The translations under genes and the position numbers were made by a program. This document shows, one piece after another, positions 44,292 through 56,382 of a DNA stretch of 64,000 nt. Under the pieces are notes generated by a model. The model had not been told where the DNA came from. It saw only the letters and a program-made list of their open reading frames with translations, and ran no database searches. The DNA is from DASQPA01 sp963757335 (GTDB lineage Bacteria > Acidobacteriota > Thermoanaerobaculia > Multivoradales > UBA5704). Position 1 is the first letter of the stretch; every line of letters starts with the position of its first letter. The stretch is from NCBI GenBank assembly GCA_963757335.1, contig CAVWRJ010000010.1, positions 124,001 to 188,000 on the forward strand, in the 5' to 3' direction.

Positions 44292-44336
44292 GGGGAGGAT
44301 GATCCGGGTCGGCGGGGGTTTCGTAGAAGGGTTGGT

Positions 44337-45492
44337 ATGACCCGGCCCCTCACCCTGTTCACCCTGCTGTTTTTCCTCCTCGTCCTCTCCCCATCCGCCA
44401 ACGCCCACGAGCTCGGCACCATCCAGGTCTACGTCACCTTCCACCCGGGTGGCACCTGGCAGGTGGACGTGGCGATCGACGAGGAGCACATCCCGAAGCT
44501 GCCAGTCCGTCCGTCCGGCCGGCGAGACCCGGTATGGACCGCTCGCCGGGCTCACCCCGGAGCTGCGAGACCGACTGGGGATCTTCCTCTCCGCCCTCGC
44601 CGACCGCTCCGCCCTCGCCTTCGACGGCTGGCCGGCGACACCCGAGAGCCTCTCGGTCGACCGCCCGGCTCCCCCCGCCGACGATCCCTTCGCGCCGCTG
44701 CCGAAGGTCACCCTCCATCTCAAAGGAGCCATCCCCCCCGGCGCCCGGGCCGCCACCTTCTCGACCACTCTCCCGGTCGGCACCTATCCCCTGGCCTTCG
44801 TCAACGAGGGGGACCCCGCGCCCTCCCGGCGCTGGCAGCAGGGGGGCCCGAAGGGAGAGGCCGGCGAGCCCTTCCCGCTCTCCCCGCGGGTGGTCCCGCC
44901 TCCCCGCGGCCAGGTGGCCCTCCGCTACCTCGGCCTGGGCTTCCGGCGCATCCTCCCCCAGGGGACCGAGCAGATCCTCTTCATCCTCGGGGTCTTCCTC
45001 TGGGGCCGGGGCGCGAAGCCGCTCCTCGCCCAGCTGACCGCGTTCACCGCCGGCTTCACCCTCGTCTCGGCGGCCGCGGTCTTCGGCTCGTTCGGCTCCT
45101 TCAGCTCTTTCGGCGTGGCGCCGCGCTTCGTCGAGCCGGCGATCGCCCTCTCGATCCTCTACGTGGCCCTGGCGAGCCTCCTCTCCCGCCGACCCCAACC
45201 GGTCCAGATCGCCCTCGTCACCCTCTCCGGGCTCGGGCTCTTCCATGGCCTGGCCTTCGCCGGAACCCTGCGCGCCCTGGCGCCCCCGCGGGCCGTCCTG
45301 GCGACCGCCCTCTTCGGCTTCGACCTCGGAATCCTGGGCGGCCTCCTCGCCGTGCTCGCCGCCGCCGCCCTCCTAGTGGGACTCCCCTACCGGGACCGAC
45401 GCTGGTACCACCACCGGGTGGTGATCCCCGCCTCCCTCGCCATGGCGACGCTCGGGCTCTACTGGTCGATCGAACGAATCTTCCTGCCGTAA
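44337..45492 (+). CDS. HupE/UreJ-like membrane protein, one frameshift
   Basis: The first ~55 residues (signal peptide LTLFTLLFFLLVLSPSA, then AHELGTIQVYVTF) are in one frame. The rest (RYGPLAGLTPELRDRLG onward) follows in another, joined at the tandem GTCCGTCCGTCC at 44505-44516. The second part holds GFRRILPQGTEQILFILGVF and five further helices, resembling the HupE_UreJ_2 family (motif G..HI..G.DH.LF with the His residues changed). The loss of these histidines makes metal transport uncertain. The frameshift looks like a repeat-length sequencing error. Confidence 0.6.
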
Positions 45493-45630
45493 GGAGTCGC
45501 TTCACGCGCCGATTTGGCGTTTTGCGGACCCGTCGCCTCATCTCCCCCGTTTGACATCCCACCGCCCCCCTGCCATCATCGGGAATCGGGACCTGCCAGC
45601 GGTCCTGTTTACCTTCGTGGGGGCCGTAGC

Positions 45631-46128
45631 ATGATCAGGATCACCCGGCAGACGGACTATGGGATCGTTCTTCTGACCCATATGGCCGCCGATCTGGCGC
45701 GGCGCTACAACGCGCCCGAGGTGGCGGCGGAGGTCCATCTGCCGTTGCCGATGGTGTCGAAGATCCTGAAGCTGCTGACCCGGGAGGGGCTCCTCGCGTC
45801 GCACCGCGGCACCAAGGGGGGCTACAGCCTGGCCCGCCACCCGGAGGAGATCTCCATGGCGGAGATCGTCGCCGCTTTAGAAGGGCCGGTCGCCATCGTC
45901 GAGTGCATCGACGAGAGCTCCGGATGCACCTACCAGCCCACCTGCCGGGTGCGCACCAACTGGCAGCGGATCAACGACGCCCTGCGGACGGCTTTAGCCG
46001 GCATCTCGCTCGCCGAGATGACCCACCCGTCCGGCCGCCTGGTGACCCTGGGGGATCGGCCCATGCCGGCAATATCGGCCATACCGGCCGTACCGTCCGC
46101 GCCGGCGCCGCAGCAACCCCAGAACTGA
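45631..46128 (+). CDS. Rrf2-family Fe-S regulator of the suf operon
   Basis: 165 residues. An Rrf2 winged helix starts IRITRQTDYGIVLLTHMA, with a recognition helix region VHLPLPMVSKILKLL and GTKGGYSLARHPEEI. Three cysteines in ECIDESSGCTYQPTC form the expected cluster ligands. It lies 18 bases upstream of sufB, so it is probably the repressor that senses Fe-S status (SufR/IscR-like). A TTGACA hexamer at 45551 is a plausible -35. The C-terminal AISAIPAVPSAPAPQQP tail is low complexity from 9-bp repeats. Confidence 0.9.
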   Translation: MIRITRQTDYGIVLLTHMAADLARRYNAPEVAAEVHLPLPMVSKILKLLTREGLLASHRGTKGGYSLARHPEEISMAEIVAALEGPVAIVECIDESSGCTYQPTCRVRTNWQRINDALRTALAGISLAEMTHPSGRLVTLGDRPMPAISAIPAVPSAPAPQQPQN

Positions 46129-46146
46129 GGAAGAGGCTTACAGACG

Positions 46147-47592
<1,446 letters not shown>

Positions 47593-47646
47593 CCCCGCAA
47601 GGGCCCGCGCATGGTGAAATTTTATGGAATGGGAGAGAACACGAGC

Positions 47647-48462
<816 letters not shown>

Positions 48463-48471
48463 GAGGGCGAC

Positions 48472-49904
48472 ATGGCGACCGAGACCTCTACCTCTGCGAC
48501 CCTGGCGACCCCTCCGCCGCTCGACGACATGGACACGTCGAGCGTCTGGCTGAACGACTTCCGGCGCTTCGCGCGAAGAGCGGGCCGAGATCGCGACCGA
48601 GCCTCGCTTCGTCTCCCGGCTCCGGGGGGAGGCGATCGAGCGCTTCTCCGAGATCGGCTTCCCCTCGACCCGGCAGGAGCAGTGGCGGGCGACCAACGTG
48701 GCCCCCCTCGTCCGCACGCGGTATCGGCTGCCGGCGCGCGGAGCGGCGAACGTCGACGCAGCGGCCGTCTCCCCTCACACCTGGGAGGCCGCGGCCACCC
48801 TGGTCTTCGTCGACGGCCGGTTCGCGCCCGCTCTGTCCGCGCGGGGGGAGCTGCCGGCCGGGGTCTTCGCCGGCAGCCTCGCCGAGGCCCTGGCGACGGT
48901 GCCGGAGAAGGTCGAGCCCTGGCTCGGCCGGCAGGCGAGCTTCGCCCAGCATGCCTTCGTCGCCTTCAATTCGGCGTTCTTTACCGACGGCGCCTTCCTC
49001 TGGCTGCCGCGCGGGACGGTGATCGAGCGGCCCCTCCATCTGCTCTTTCTGGCCAGTGCGGCGAGCGGCGGAGACCTGCCGGTCGCCAGCTTCCCGCGCA
49101 ACCTGATCGTCGCCGGGGAGTCGAGCCAGGTGCGGGTCGTCGAGACCTATGCCGCAGTCTCCGGGGCGGGCCCCGGAGAGGGCCCGGGGACGGCCCCCCA
49201 GGTCTACTTCACCTGTCCGGTGACCGAGATCGACGCCGGTCCCAACTCGAACGTCGACCACTACAAGGTGCAGCGCGAGAGCCATGCCGCCTTCCACATG
49301 GCGACCTTCGCTCTGCGCCAAGAGCGTGGCTCGGCCCTCTCCTCGCACTCGATCTCGCTCGGCGGCGCCCTGGTGCGCAACGACGTCAACGCCCTTCTGG
49401 ACGGCGAGGGGAGCGACACGATCTCTGAACGGCCTCTACATGATCGGCGGCCGGCAGTTCGTCGACCACCACATGCGGGTCGAGCACGCCAAGCCCCACT
49501 GCACGAGCCACGAGCTCTTCAAGGGGGTGCTGGACGGCCAGGCGCGCTCGGTCTTCAACGGCCTCATCCACGTCCGCCACGGGGCGCAGAAGACCGACGC
49601 CAAGCAGTCGAACAGAAACCTTCTGCTCTCCAAGGACGCGGTCGCCAACTCCAACCCGCAGCTCGAAATCTTCGCCGACGACGTCAAGTGCACCCACGGC
49701 TCGACCGTCGGGCAGCTGGACGACGACGCGATCTTCTACCTGCGCTCGCGGGGCATCGGTGCCGAGGCGGCGCGGAGCCTCCTGACCTACGCCTTCGCCT
49801 CCGACATCGTCGAGCGGATCAAGGTCGAGCCGGTACGCAAGGATCTCGAAGAGTTCCTCTTCGCGGCCCTCCCCAAGGGCGAGGTGGTCCGCCAGGCGGT
49901 CTAG
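48472..49904 (+). CDS. sufD: SufD scaffold subunit, two frameshifts
   Basis: Three consecutive frames assemble into one SufD. SSVWLNDFRRFA to REERAEIATEPRF changes at about 48570 (CGCGCG), and LLDGEGSDTIS to LNGLYMIGGRQFVDHH at about 49424 (ATCTCTGAAC). Conserved parts: AFNSAFFTDGAFLWLPRGTV, FSDVEHAKP-like VEHAKPHCTSHELFKGVL and LRSRGIGAEAARSLLTYAF. It forms the SufBCD complex with sufB and sufC. As the surrounding operon is intact, both breaks are probably artefacts. Confidence 0.88.
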
Positions 49905-49908
49905 AAAG

Positions 49909-51218
49909 ATGTCCCTGACCGCCGAGCGCGAACCCACGCAGGTACCCACGCTGGTACGAGATACCGTCGCCCCGCCGTTCGATCTCGACCGGGTGCGCGC
50001 CGACTTTCCCATCCTCGCCGAGGAGATTCACGGCCACCCCCTGGTCTACCTCGACAGCGCCGCCTCGGCCCAGAAGCCGCAGGCGGTGATCGCGGCGATC
50101 ACCGCCTGCCTCGCCTCCGGCTACGCCAACATCCACCGCGGGGTGCACTCCCTCTCGCAGCGGGCGACCGACACCTACGAGGGGGCGCGAACGCGGGTGC
50201 AGCGGTTCTTGAACGCCCCGTCGGCGGACGAGGTGATCTTCGTCCGCGGCACGACCGAGGCGATCAACCTGGTGGCGGAGAGCTACGGGCGGCCGCGGCT
50301 GGGGCCCGGCGACGAGGTCCTGATCACCGAGCTCGAGCACCACTCGAACCTCGTCCCCTGGCAGCGGCTCTGCGCGGCGACCGGGGCGACCCTCCGGGTG
50401 GCGCCGATCGACGACCGCGGGGTCGTGATCCCCGAGGAGTACGCCCGCCGGCTCTCCCCGCAGACCCGGATCGTCGCCCTGGCGCACGTCTCGAACGCTC
50501 TGGGGACGATCCTCCCGGTGCGCGAGATGGCGGATCTGGCGCACGCGGCGGGGGCGCCCGGGACGCCGGGGATCCGGGGGCGATCGTGGTGGTCGACGGC
50601 GCTCAGTCGGCGCCCCATCTGCCGGTCGACGTCCAGGCGCTCGGCTGCGACTTCTTCGCCTTCTCCGGCCACAAGGTCTGCGGGCCGAGCGGCATCGGCA
50701 TCCTCTGGGGGCGCTCCGCGCTGCTCGCCGAAATGCCCCCCTGGCAGTCGGGCGGCGGGATGATCCGCTCGGTCCGTTTGACCAGCACCGAGTACGCGCC
50801 GCCGCCGGCCCGCTTCGAGGCCGGCACCCCGGCGATCGAGGGGGCGGCGGGGCTCGCCGCTGCCCTCGACTACCTGGACGCGATCGGCCGGGAGAACATC
50901 GCCGCCTGGGAGGGGACCCTCCTCGCCTACGCGGTGGAGCGCCTGGCGGCGATCCCCGGCCTGCGCTTCATCGGCACCGCGCCGGAGCGGGCGGCGGTCC
51001 TCTCCTTCACTCTCGCGGGCGTCCACCCGCACGACATCGGCACGATCCTCGACGGCCGGGGGATCGCCATCCGCGCCGGGCACCACTGCGCCCAGCCGGT
51101 CATGGAGCGCTTCGGGGTGCCCGCCACGGCGCGCGCCTCGTTCGCTTTCTACAACACGCTCGCCGAGGTGGACGCGCTCGCCGCCGCCCTGGCCGCCGTG
51201 CGCGAGCTGTTCGGGTGA
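49909..51218 (+). CDS. sufS: Cysteine desulfurase SufS, one frameshift
   Basis: SufS class II desulfurase. N-terminal YLDSAASAQKPQAVIAAI and RGVHSLSQRATDTYEGAR; EHHSNLVPWQRL. The frame changes in a GAPGTPGIRG repeat patch near 50578 (G5 run), after which IVVVDGAQSAPHLPVDVQAL and FSGHKVCGPSGIGILWG (PLP lysine) follow. Catalytic Cys lies in RAGHHCAQPVMERFG. It supplies sulfur for clusters, passing it to SufU. The break is in a low-complexity stretch and is likely an artefact. Confidence 0.9.
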
Positions 51219-51231
51219 AGGAGAATCGTCG

Positions 51232-51694
51232 ATGAGCGACCTGCGCGACCTCTACCAGGAGGTCATCCTCGACCACAACCGGCAGCCCCGCAACTTCGGG
51301 CCGCTCCCGGGGGCGGACCGCACCGCCGAGGGATCGAACCCGCTCTGCGGCGACCAGGTGAAGGTCTTCTTTGAAGCTGAACGGCGACATTCTGGAGGCG
51401 GTGGCCTTCGAGGGCGCCGGCTGCGCCATCTCGACCGCCTCCGCCTCCCTGATGACCGAGGCCCTGGCCGGCAAGACCACGGCCGAGGCGCGCGCCCTCT
51501 TCGACCGCTTCCACGCCCTGTTGACGGTGGGGGGACCTGCCGATCCTGCCGGGGACGACGATCTCCGGGGGGAGGCCCTCGGCAAGCTCGCCGTCTTCAC
51601 CGGGGTGCGCGAGTTCCCCATGCGGGTCAAGTGCGCCACCCTCGCCTGGCACACCCTGAAGGCGGCCCTCGACGGGCCCGAGGAGAGCCGATGA
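51232..51694 (+). CDS. sufU: SufU sulfur-transfer protein, one frameshift
   Basis: SufU: LRDLYQEVILDHNRQPRNFG at the start, NPLCGDQVKVFF with the Zn ligands Cys-Gly-Asp, EGAGCAISTASASLMTEAL and RVKCATLAWHT-type third Cys. The frame changes at about 51370 (TCTTTGAAG); an extra T would restore VFLKLNGDILEAVAF. A GGPADPAGDD patch is repeat-encoded. Its stop overlaps the next start (ATGA). It receives sulfur from SufS. Confidence 0.88.
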
Positions 51695-52053
51695 GCGACC
51701 CCGAAACCTCCCCGCTCCCCCCTGCCGCTCTCGCCAGCGCTCTCCCCGCCGACGAGATCGAGAACGGCGTCGTCGAGGCCTTGAAGACGGTCTTCGACCC
51801 CGAGATCCCGGTCAACATCTACGAGCTGGGCCTGGTCTACGACGTCGACGTTCAGGCGAGCGGCGAGGTCAAGATTTCCATGACCCTGACCTCGCCCGCC
51901 TGCCCGGTGGCCGGCTCGCTGCCGGGAGAGGTCCAGGCCAAGGTCGAGAAGGTGCCGGGCGTCACCCGGGCCGAGATCGAGCTGGTCTGGGAGCCCGCCT
52001 GGAACCCCAGCCTGATGTCCGAGGCGGCGCGGCTGCAGCTCGGGATGTTCTAG
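51691..52053 (+). CDS. sufT: SufT-like MIP18/DUF59 protein
   Basis: 120 residues overlapping the sufU stop. DUF59 core: VVEALKTVFDPEIPVNIYEL, GLVYDVDVQASGEVKISM and TSPACPVAGSLPGEV. SufT-type proteins help mature Fe-S enzymes and often end SUF operons. The C-terminal NPSLMSEAARLQLGMF is typical. Confidence 0.9.
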   Translation: MSDPETSPLPPAALASALPADEIENGVVEALKTVFDPEIPVNIYELGLVYDVDVQASGEVKISMTLTSPACPVAGSLPGEVQAKVEKVPGVTRAEIELVWEPAWNPSLMSEAARLQLGMF

Positions 52054-52175
52054 CTAGAGGCGCTGGAGTTTGACCGACGAAAGCGGATAGCGAGGGGTCC
52101 GGCGCAAAGCCTATCCTCCCTCTTGTCGACGCCCCGCGAGAGCAGCGCCGGCAGAAACGAGGGAGAGACACCACC

Positions 52176-53246
52176 ATGCTCGACGAACGTGAGTGCTGGG
52201 AGGCGGTCCAGAAGCGCGACGGGGGCCAGGATGGCCGCTTCTATTTCGGGGTCGTGACGACCGGAGTCTACTGCCGGCCCTCCTGCCCCGCCCGCCGGCC
52301 GCGGCGCGAGAACGTCCGCTTCTACACGGCGCCCGAAGAGGCGGAGGGGGATGGCCTGCGGGCCTGCCTGCGCTGCCGCCCCAGGGAGACTGGAGAGGAG
52401 ACGAGGGCGAAGATGGGGGAGATCTGCGATTTCATCCGCAGCCACGCTCTCCTCGGCGAGCCGCTGACCCTGGACGTCTTGAGCCGCCGGGCGGGGATGA
52501 CCCCCTTCCGCTTCCAGCGTGTCTTTCGGGCTGCTCTCGGGGTCACGCCCCGCCAATATCTCCAGGCCTGCCGTTTCGAGGCCCTCAAACGGAACCTGCG
52601 GAGCGGAGAATCGGTGACGGACGCGATCTACGAGTCCGGCTTCGGCTCCAGCAGCCGGGTCTATGAGCAGACCGACGCCCGGCTCGGGATGACCCCGGCC
52701 GAGTACCAGGCCGGCGGCCGGAATCTTGCGATCTCCTGCGCCTCCTTTTCAAGCCCGTTGGGCCGGCTGATGGTGGCCGCCACCGATCGCGGCCTCTGCT
52801 TCGTCCAGTTCGGCGAGTCGCACGAGGATCTCCTCGCGGAACTCCAGAAGGAGTATCCGGAGGCGGCGATCGAGACCCTGGAGGCGCCCTTCGACGCCCC
52901 GTTCGACCGCTACGTGGAAGCGCTCCGCAGCTACTTGGCGGGCGAGCCGCCGCACCTCGACCTGCCGGTCGCCGTCCGCGCCTCGGCCTTCGAGCTCAAG
53001 GTGTGGAACTACCTGCAGTCGATCCCCTACGCCGAGCAGCGCTCCTACTCCGCCGTGGCCGCCGGCATCGGCCAACCCGCCGCGGCCCGCGCCGTGGCCC
53101 GCGCCTGCGCCGCCAACCGGGTGGCCCTCGTCATTCCCTGCCACCGGGTGATCCGCGCCAGCGGCGACCCCGGAGGCTACCGCTGGGGCCTCGACCGCAA
53201 GCGCCGGCTTTTAGGCCTGGAACTGGGGCACCCGCCGCAGGCGTAG
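52176..53246 (+). CDS. ada: Ada-type adaptive response regulator / O6-alkylguanine-DNA methyltransferase
   Basis: 356 residues. N-terminal zinc domain with Cys33, Cys37, Cys64 and Cys67 (GVYCRPSCPARRP, ACLRCRP); Cys33 would take a methyl from phosphotriesters. An AraC helix-turn-helix follows (LSRRAGMTPFRFQRVFRA). The C-terminal Ogt domain has RAVARACAANRVALVIPCHRV with acceptor Cys322. Methylated Ada activates its own repair genes. The start ATG 52176 follows GAGGGAGAG. Complete and intact. Confidence 0.93.
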   Translation: MLDERECWEAVQKRDGGQDGRFYFGVVTTGVYCRPSCPARRPRRENVRFYTAPEEAEGDGLRACLRCRPRETGEETRAKMGEICDFIRSHALLGEPLTLDVLSRRAGMTPFRFQRVFRAALGVTPRQYLQACRFEALKRNLRSGESVTDAIYESGFGSSSRVYEQTDARLGMTPAEYQAGGRNLAISCASFSSPLGRLMVAATDRGLCFVQFGESHEDLLAELQKEYPEAAIETLEAPFDAPFDRYVEALRSYLAGEPPHLDLPVAVRASAFELKVWNYLQSIPYAEQRSYSAVAAGIGQPAAARAVARACAANRVALVIPCHRVIRASGDPGGYRWGLDRKRRLLGLELGHPPQA

Positions 53247-53454
53247 CGGCCGGTCCCTCGCCTGCGATGATCGATCGGAATATCCAAACCTAAATATTAA
53301 TATTAAAATTGCGCTGGACCGGTGCCGCCCGCCCTGTCGATCACCGTCGGCGCAATGATCTGTAACAAATCGTTCTGTCCCCTCGCCCATTCTCCAGAAA
53401 CCGGAGGGCCGTCCTTCTGGCGGGTCTTTAACCGGTGAAAGGAGATGTTACGCC

Positions 53455-53967
53455 ATGCGTTATTCACGATTCGTTGCCGCCGTCGTCTCCCTGTTGTTCG
53501 CCCTGCCGTGCGCCGCACAGGTGGAGGCACGCACCGCGGGGACCGCCGTCGTCAAGAAGGGCATGACCTGGAAGCTGATCGCGACGAATGCGCCGACCGG
53601 AACGATCAAGGTCGGCTGTGTTAATTGTGGCGCCTATCAGGGCGATACTCCGTGTACGACGGCGCTCCCCATCCTCTGCATCAACAAGCAGGGAGCGGGA
53701 TTTCCCCTTCCGGCGAGCGTGATCAATACCGACCAGTACTACAAGTGGTCCGGCGGTGTCGTCGGGACGACGAGCGCCACGCCGGCGCCCGCGACGCGGA
53801 CCAATGCGAATGCCCTCTGCGTCAAAGAGTTCGGTGCCGGTTGGCGGGTGGCGGAATTCCACGACGGCTGGGGCTGGCATTTTCAAGCCTATGGCGGCGT
53901 CGGCAATCCGTCCATGCCGTTCTGGGTCGACATCAACGATCAGCCCGGTGCGAACTGCTGGCAATAG
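53455..53967 (+). CDS. Secreted protein of unknown family
   Basis: 170 residues with signal peptide (FVAAVVSLLFALPCAAQ) and AAGGAG upstream. The mature region has cysteines at VGCVNCGAYQ, DTPCTTAL and ILCINKQG; the C-terminal part NALCVKEFGAGWRVAEFHDG and GWGWHFQAYGG and FWVDINDQPGANCW is Trp-rich and looks like a compact conserved domain. I recall similar short domains (EFG.GWR.AEFHDGWGW) in secreted proteins of soil bacteria, without a known role. GC content is lower than its neighbours, and 53280-53300 upstream contains an unusually AT-rich run. A terminator follows. Confidence 0.6.
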   Translation: MRYSRFVAAVVSLLFALPCAAQVEARTAGTAVVKKGMTWKLIATNAPTGTIKVGCVNCGAYQGDTPCTTALPILCINKQGAGFPLPASVINTDQYYKWSGGVVGTTSATPAPATRTNANALCVKEFGAGWRVAEFHDGWGWHFQAYGGVGNPSMPFWVDINDQPGANCWQ

Positions 53968-53984
53968 GTGACGACCCAGACTCG

Positions 53985-54021
53985 GAAGCACAGCGGCGTC
54001 CTGCACGCCGCCGTGCTTTTC
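53985..54021 (+). terminator. Intrinsic terminator
   Basis: AAGCACAGCGGCGT and ACGCCGCCGTGCTT pair across a 5-base loop with one mismatch, followed by TTT. It ends the secreted-protein transcript. Confidence 0.7.
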
Positions 54022-54096
54022 CGTCGCCCGCCGCAAACGCTTCAGCCGGCTCCCCCGTAAAACCTCGCAAGCTGTCCTTTCCCCAAAGGAGAATGC

Positions 54097-54981
54097 GTGC
54101 GAGATCGGATTCGCCTGCTGTCCCTCGTCGTCACCGCGACTGTGCTCCTGCTGGCCGGGAGCGCCGTCCTCGTCGTTCTCGGCATCTTCAACGGCTACCT
54201 GCACTGGGATCTCTTCAGCCCGGAGATCGAGAAGGTCCTCTACGGCATCTTCGCGTCGTTCGTGGCCCTGGGTGCCTTCGGCGCGGCGATCAGCTTCGTG
54301 CTCGGCATCCAGGAGGTGGTCCTCTCCTTTCGCCGCCTGACCGATCGCTCAGCAACCGCCGTAGCTCCGCCGGCCGGCGTGGCGTCGCCCGTCTTGCGGC
54401 AAACTTCCTGGCGGTTCTACCCGGCGGCGCTGACCGGTCTCTTGATCCTCCTCGCCCTGACCATCCTCGGCTTCAACTATGCCAACCACCGGGTCCTCGC
54501 CCATCGCCTCGAGGTCTTCAAGCTCGTCGTCCGCGATCAGATGACTCAGTTGGGGCCCCGCCTCGCGAGCGAGGTCGTTCGCCTCGGAGCGCCGTGCGAC
54601 AGCTGCGGCACCCCCGCGCTCGAGCAACTCATGAAGACGTTGCAGAACTTGTCCTTTTGCCGCTCCGCGGTCCTCTACCTTCCCGACCCGGCGGACGCCA
54701 CGGTTCTCTGGCGCTACCCGCCTACCGCGAGTTGCTCAACCTGCGAGAAGTACAACCCCGAGCGGTTCTTCATCGCGCGCGATCTCGACCGAGCGGTCCA
54801 GCTCGCACTCTCCGGGGACACGGCCTGGGTAGATCAGATGAACCGCGACCCGATGTTCCACTGGTATCACGTGATCCGCGGCGCCGACGGCAAGAGCCGG
54901 GCCGTTTTGGAGATCTGGGGCAATGACCAGGAGAGTTTCCGCGACTATGAGGCGGGTGCGAAGGCGGCGGCGAAGCGCTGA
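54097..54981 (+). CDS. Membrane sensor-like protein with CxxC pairs
   Basis: 294 residues from GTG with AAAGGAG upstream. Three membrane helices (LVVTATVLLLAGSAVLVVL, SFVALGAFGAAISFVLGI, ALTGLLILLALTILGFNY) precede a soluble domain of ~150 residues. This contains GAPCDSCGTPALEQLM, SFCRSAVLYLPDP and ASCSTCEKYNP, two CxxC pairs plus a single Cys, in a GAF-like context. It could bind a metal or haem, or form regulatory disulfides. No output domain is attached. Family unknown. Confidence 0.55.
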   Translation: MRDRIRLLSLVVTATVLLLAGSAVLVVLGIFNGYLHWDLFSPEIEKVLYGIFASFVALGAFGAAISFVLGIQEVVLSFRRLTDRSATAVAPPAGVASPVLRQTSWRFYPAALTGLLILLALTILGFNYANHRVLAHRLEVFKLVVRDQMTQLGPRLASEVVRLGAPCDSCGTPALEQLMKTLQNLSFCRSAVLYLPDPADATVLWRYPPTASCSTCEKYNPERFFIARDLDRAVQLALSGDTAWVDQMNRDPMFHWYHVIRGADGKSRAVLEIWGNDQESFRDYEAGAKAAAKR

Positions 54982-55181
54982 GGGGTTGGACCAGGAGTGG
55001 CTGCGCACGGGCGGGTCCTGTAGAAGCGGGGAAACGTCCTCCCGTCCTCGTCCGTCTAATACTATAGATCGGTTGTTGTGGGGAATCGTCTCGTCAGGAA
55101 GTGGACAGGCGGTGGCGGTGCGGCGTTCATATCGTCGTCGTTCCCAACCTCCATAGCGAACCCAAACAGAGAGAGGCTACG

Positions 55182-55499
55182 ATGATTCAGGTAATCAGGC
55201 AGGCCAGAATAGTGGTTAGCGCTGGTGGCGGTGGCGAATACGATGTCACTCCTGGAAATCCGAACACTTCTACCTTTGACATCGGCGACAGGTTGATGCC
55301 AGATCCATCATGGCGCTGTGTTGCCGCTTGGTGGCATGTGAGCGACGCCATTGAGGCGCTGCAACATTTTCACCAGATCGATGTAGCCCCAAGGAAAGTA
55401 GGGGCTGATCTGTCCGATGTCGATCTGACCGTAAGGGCATGGACTGCGGGGCAGATTCAGATCGCAGTCTCAGCTGTTTACGAGGCCGACGTCGAGTAG
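55182..55499 (+). CDS. Small protein, unknown
   Basis: 105 residues, MIQVIRQARIVVSAGGGGEY onward; mostly beta by appearance, with no signal peptide. AGAGAGG upstream may serve as a ribosome-binding site. Codon use is less GC-biased than surrounding genes, suggesting recent acquisition. The upstream stretch 54982-55181 has a TAATACTATAG motif at ~55056 that could be a -10, but no clear -35. Function unknown. Confidence 0.5.
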   Translation: MIQVIRQARIVVSAGGGGEYDVTPGNPNTSTFDIGDRLMPDPSWRCVAAWWHVSDAIEALQHFHQIDVAPRKVGADLSDVDLTVRAWTAGQIQIAVSAVYEADVE

Positions 55500-55625
55500 C
55501 GGAGGGCGACCGCCCGCTCAATAGCGCCCTCTTGCGCAACTAGGCGAGTTCTCTCGTGCCTCAATGGTGATGACAAAGTCCCGGACGCGCTGCCGAAGGC
55601 AGCGACGGTACTCACGACGCCAGCC

Positions 55626-55649
55626 CCGCCGGAGATAAATCTCCGGCGG
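55626..55649. terminator. Perfect hairpin between convergent genes
   Basis: CCGCCGGAGA, loop TAAA, TCTCCGGCGG: a perfect 10-bp stem in the gap between 55499 and 55696. There is no T-run; a bidirectional role is likely. Confidence 0.6.
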
Positions 55650-55695
55650 AGTCTCCCCAGGACAACAGCTCGGGCCCTACCACCAAGCGCCCGAG

Positions 55696-56136
55696 TCAGG
55701 CCGCGACGATCGACGAGATCGCAAGCTTGAATCCGTCTGGGTCCTGCAGCCGGAAAACGCGCGCCCCCCAGGGCATGTCGGCCGGCTCCGAAGCCAGGGT
55801 GCCACCTCGCTCCTTGATCCGGTTTGCGATCTCGTCAACGTTCTGATCCGTCGTGATCCGCAGCGAGAACCCCTCGCCCTTGACCCGGTCCCATCCCTTG
55901 GCGCCGTCATCCTGACCGATCAAGAGCCGTACGTCCCCGGCTTTGAGCGACACCGCCATCAGCTTTCCATCACGCTCATGCTTCTGGTCGACGGTGAACC
56001 CCACCACATCCTGGTACCAGGCCAGGCTCTTCTGGAGATCCTTTACAGTGAGCGAGGCCGCGAGGGCGCGGCCACTGAGGGACTCGGACTCGGCGTGCTG
56101 GGTGGTGCCTTCGGGAACCGGTGAATGGATGCTCAT
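55696..56136 (-). CDS. VOC-family (glyoxalase/bleomycin resistance-like) protein
   Basis: 146 residues. VOC fold elements: AASLTVKDLQKSLAWYQDVVG, LMAVSLKAGDVRLLIGQDD and WGARVFRLQDPDGFKLAIS. The C-terminal Asp-Pro-Asp-Gly turn is typical. Metal ligands are not all evident, so it may be a binding protein and not a lyase. No substrate can be named. 56137-56382, upstream, shows only an unremarkable open frame with no recognisable protein. Confidence 0.75.
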   Translation of the reverse strand: MSIHSPVPEGTTQHAESESLSGRALAASLTVKDLQKSLAWYQDVVGFTVDQKHERDGKLMAVSLKAGDVRLLIGQDDGAKGWDRVKGEGFSLRITTDQNVDEIANRIKERGGTLASEPADMPWGARVFRLQDPDGFKLAISSIVAA

Positions 56137-56382
56137 GGTATCTCCTCTATAGGACTTACTGTGTTTGGGCCGTGCATAGCGGCGAGTCTAGCATCGGCGG
56201 CCTCGTCGAGGAGGCTGAGCGGGCGCATCAGCGCCTAGCCGCGGCGGGAGTAGCGCACTCTGTGGTCACCGGGGTTCTGCGAGCAGTTCAAGGCCGTCGA
56301 CCCGAGACGGCGTTCGCGGTCGACGAGCTACTGGCGTCGGTGCTCCAGACACGAAGTCGAAGCCACCGAGTTAGGCGCAAAC

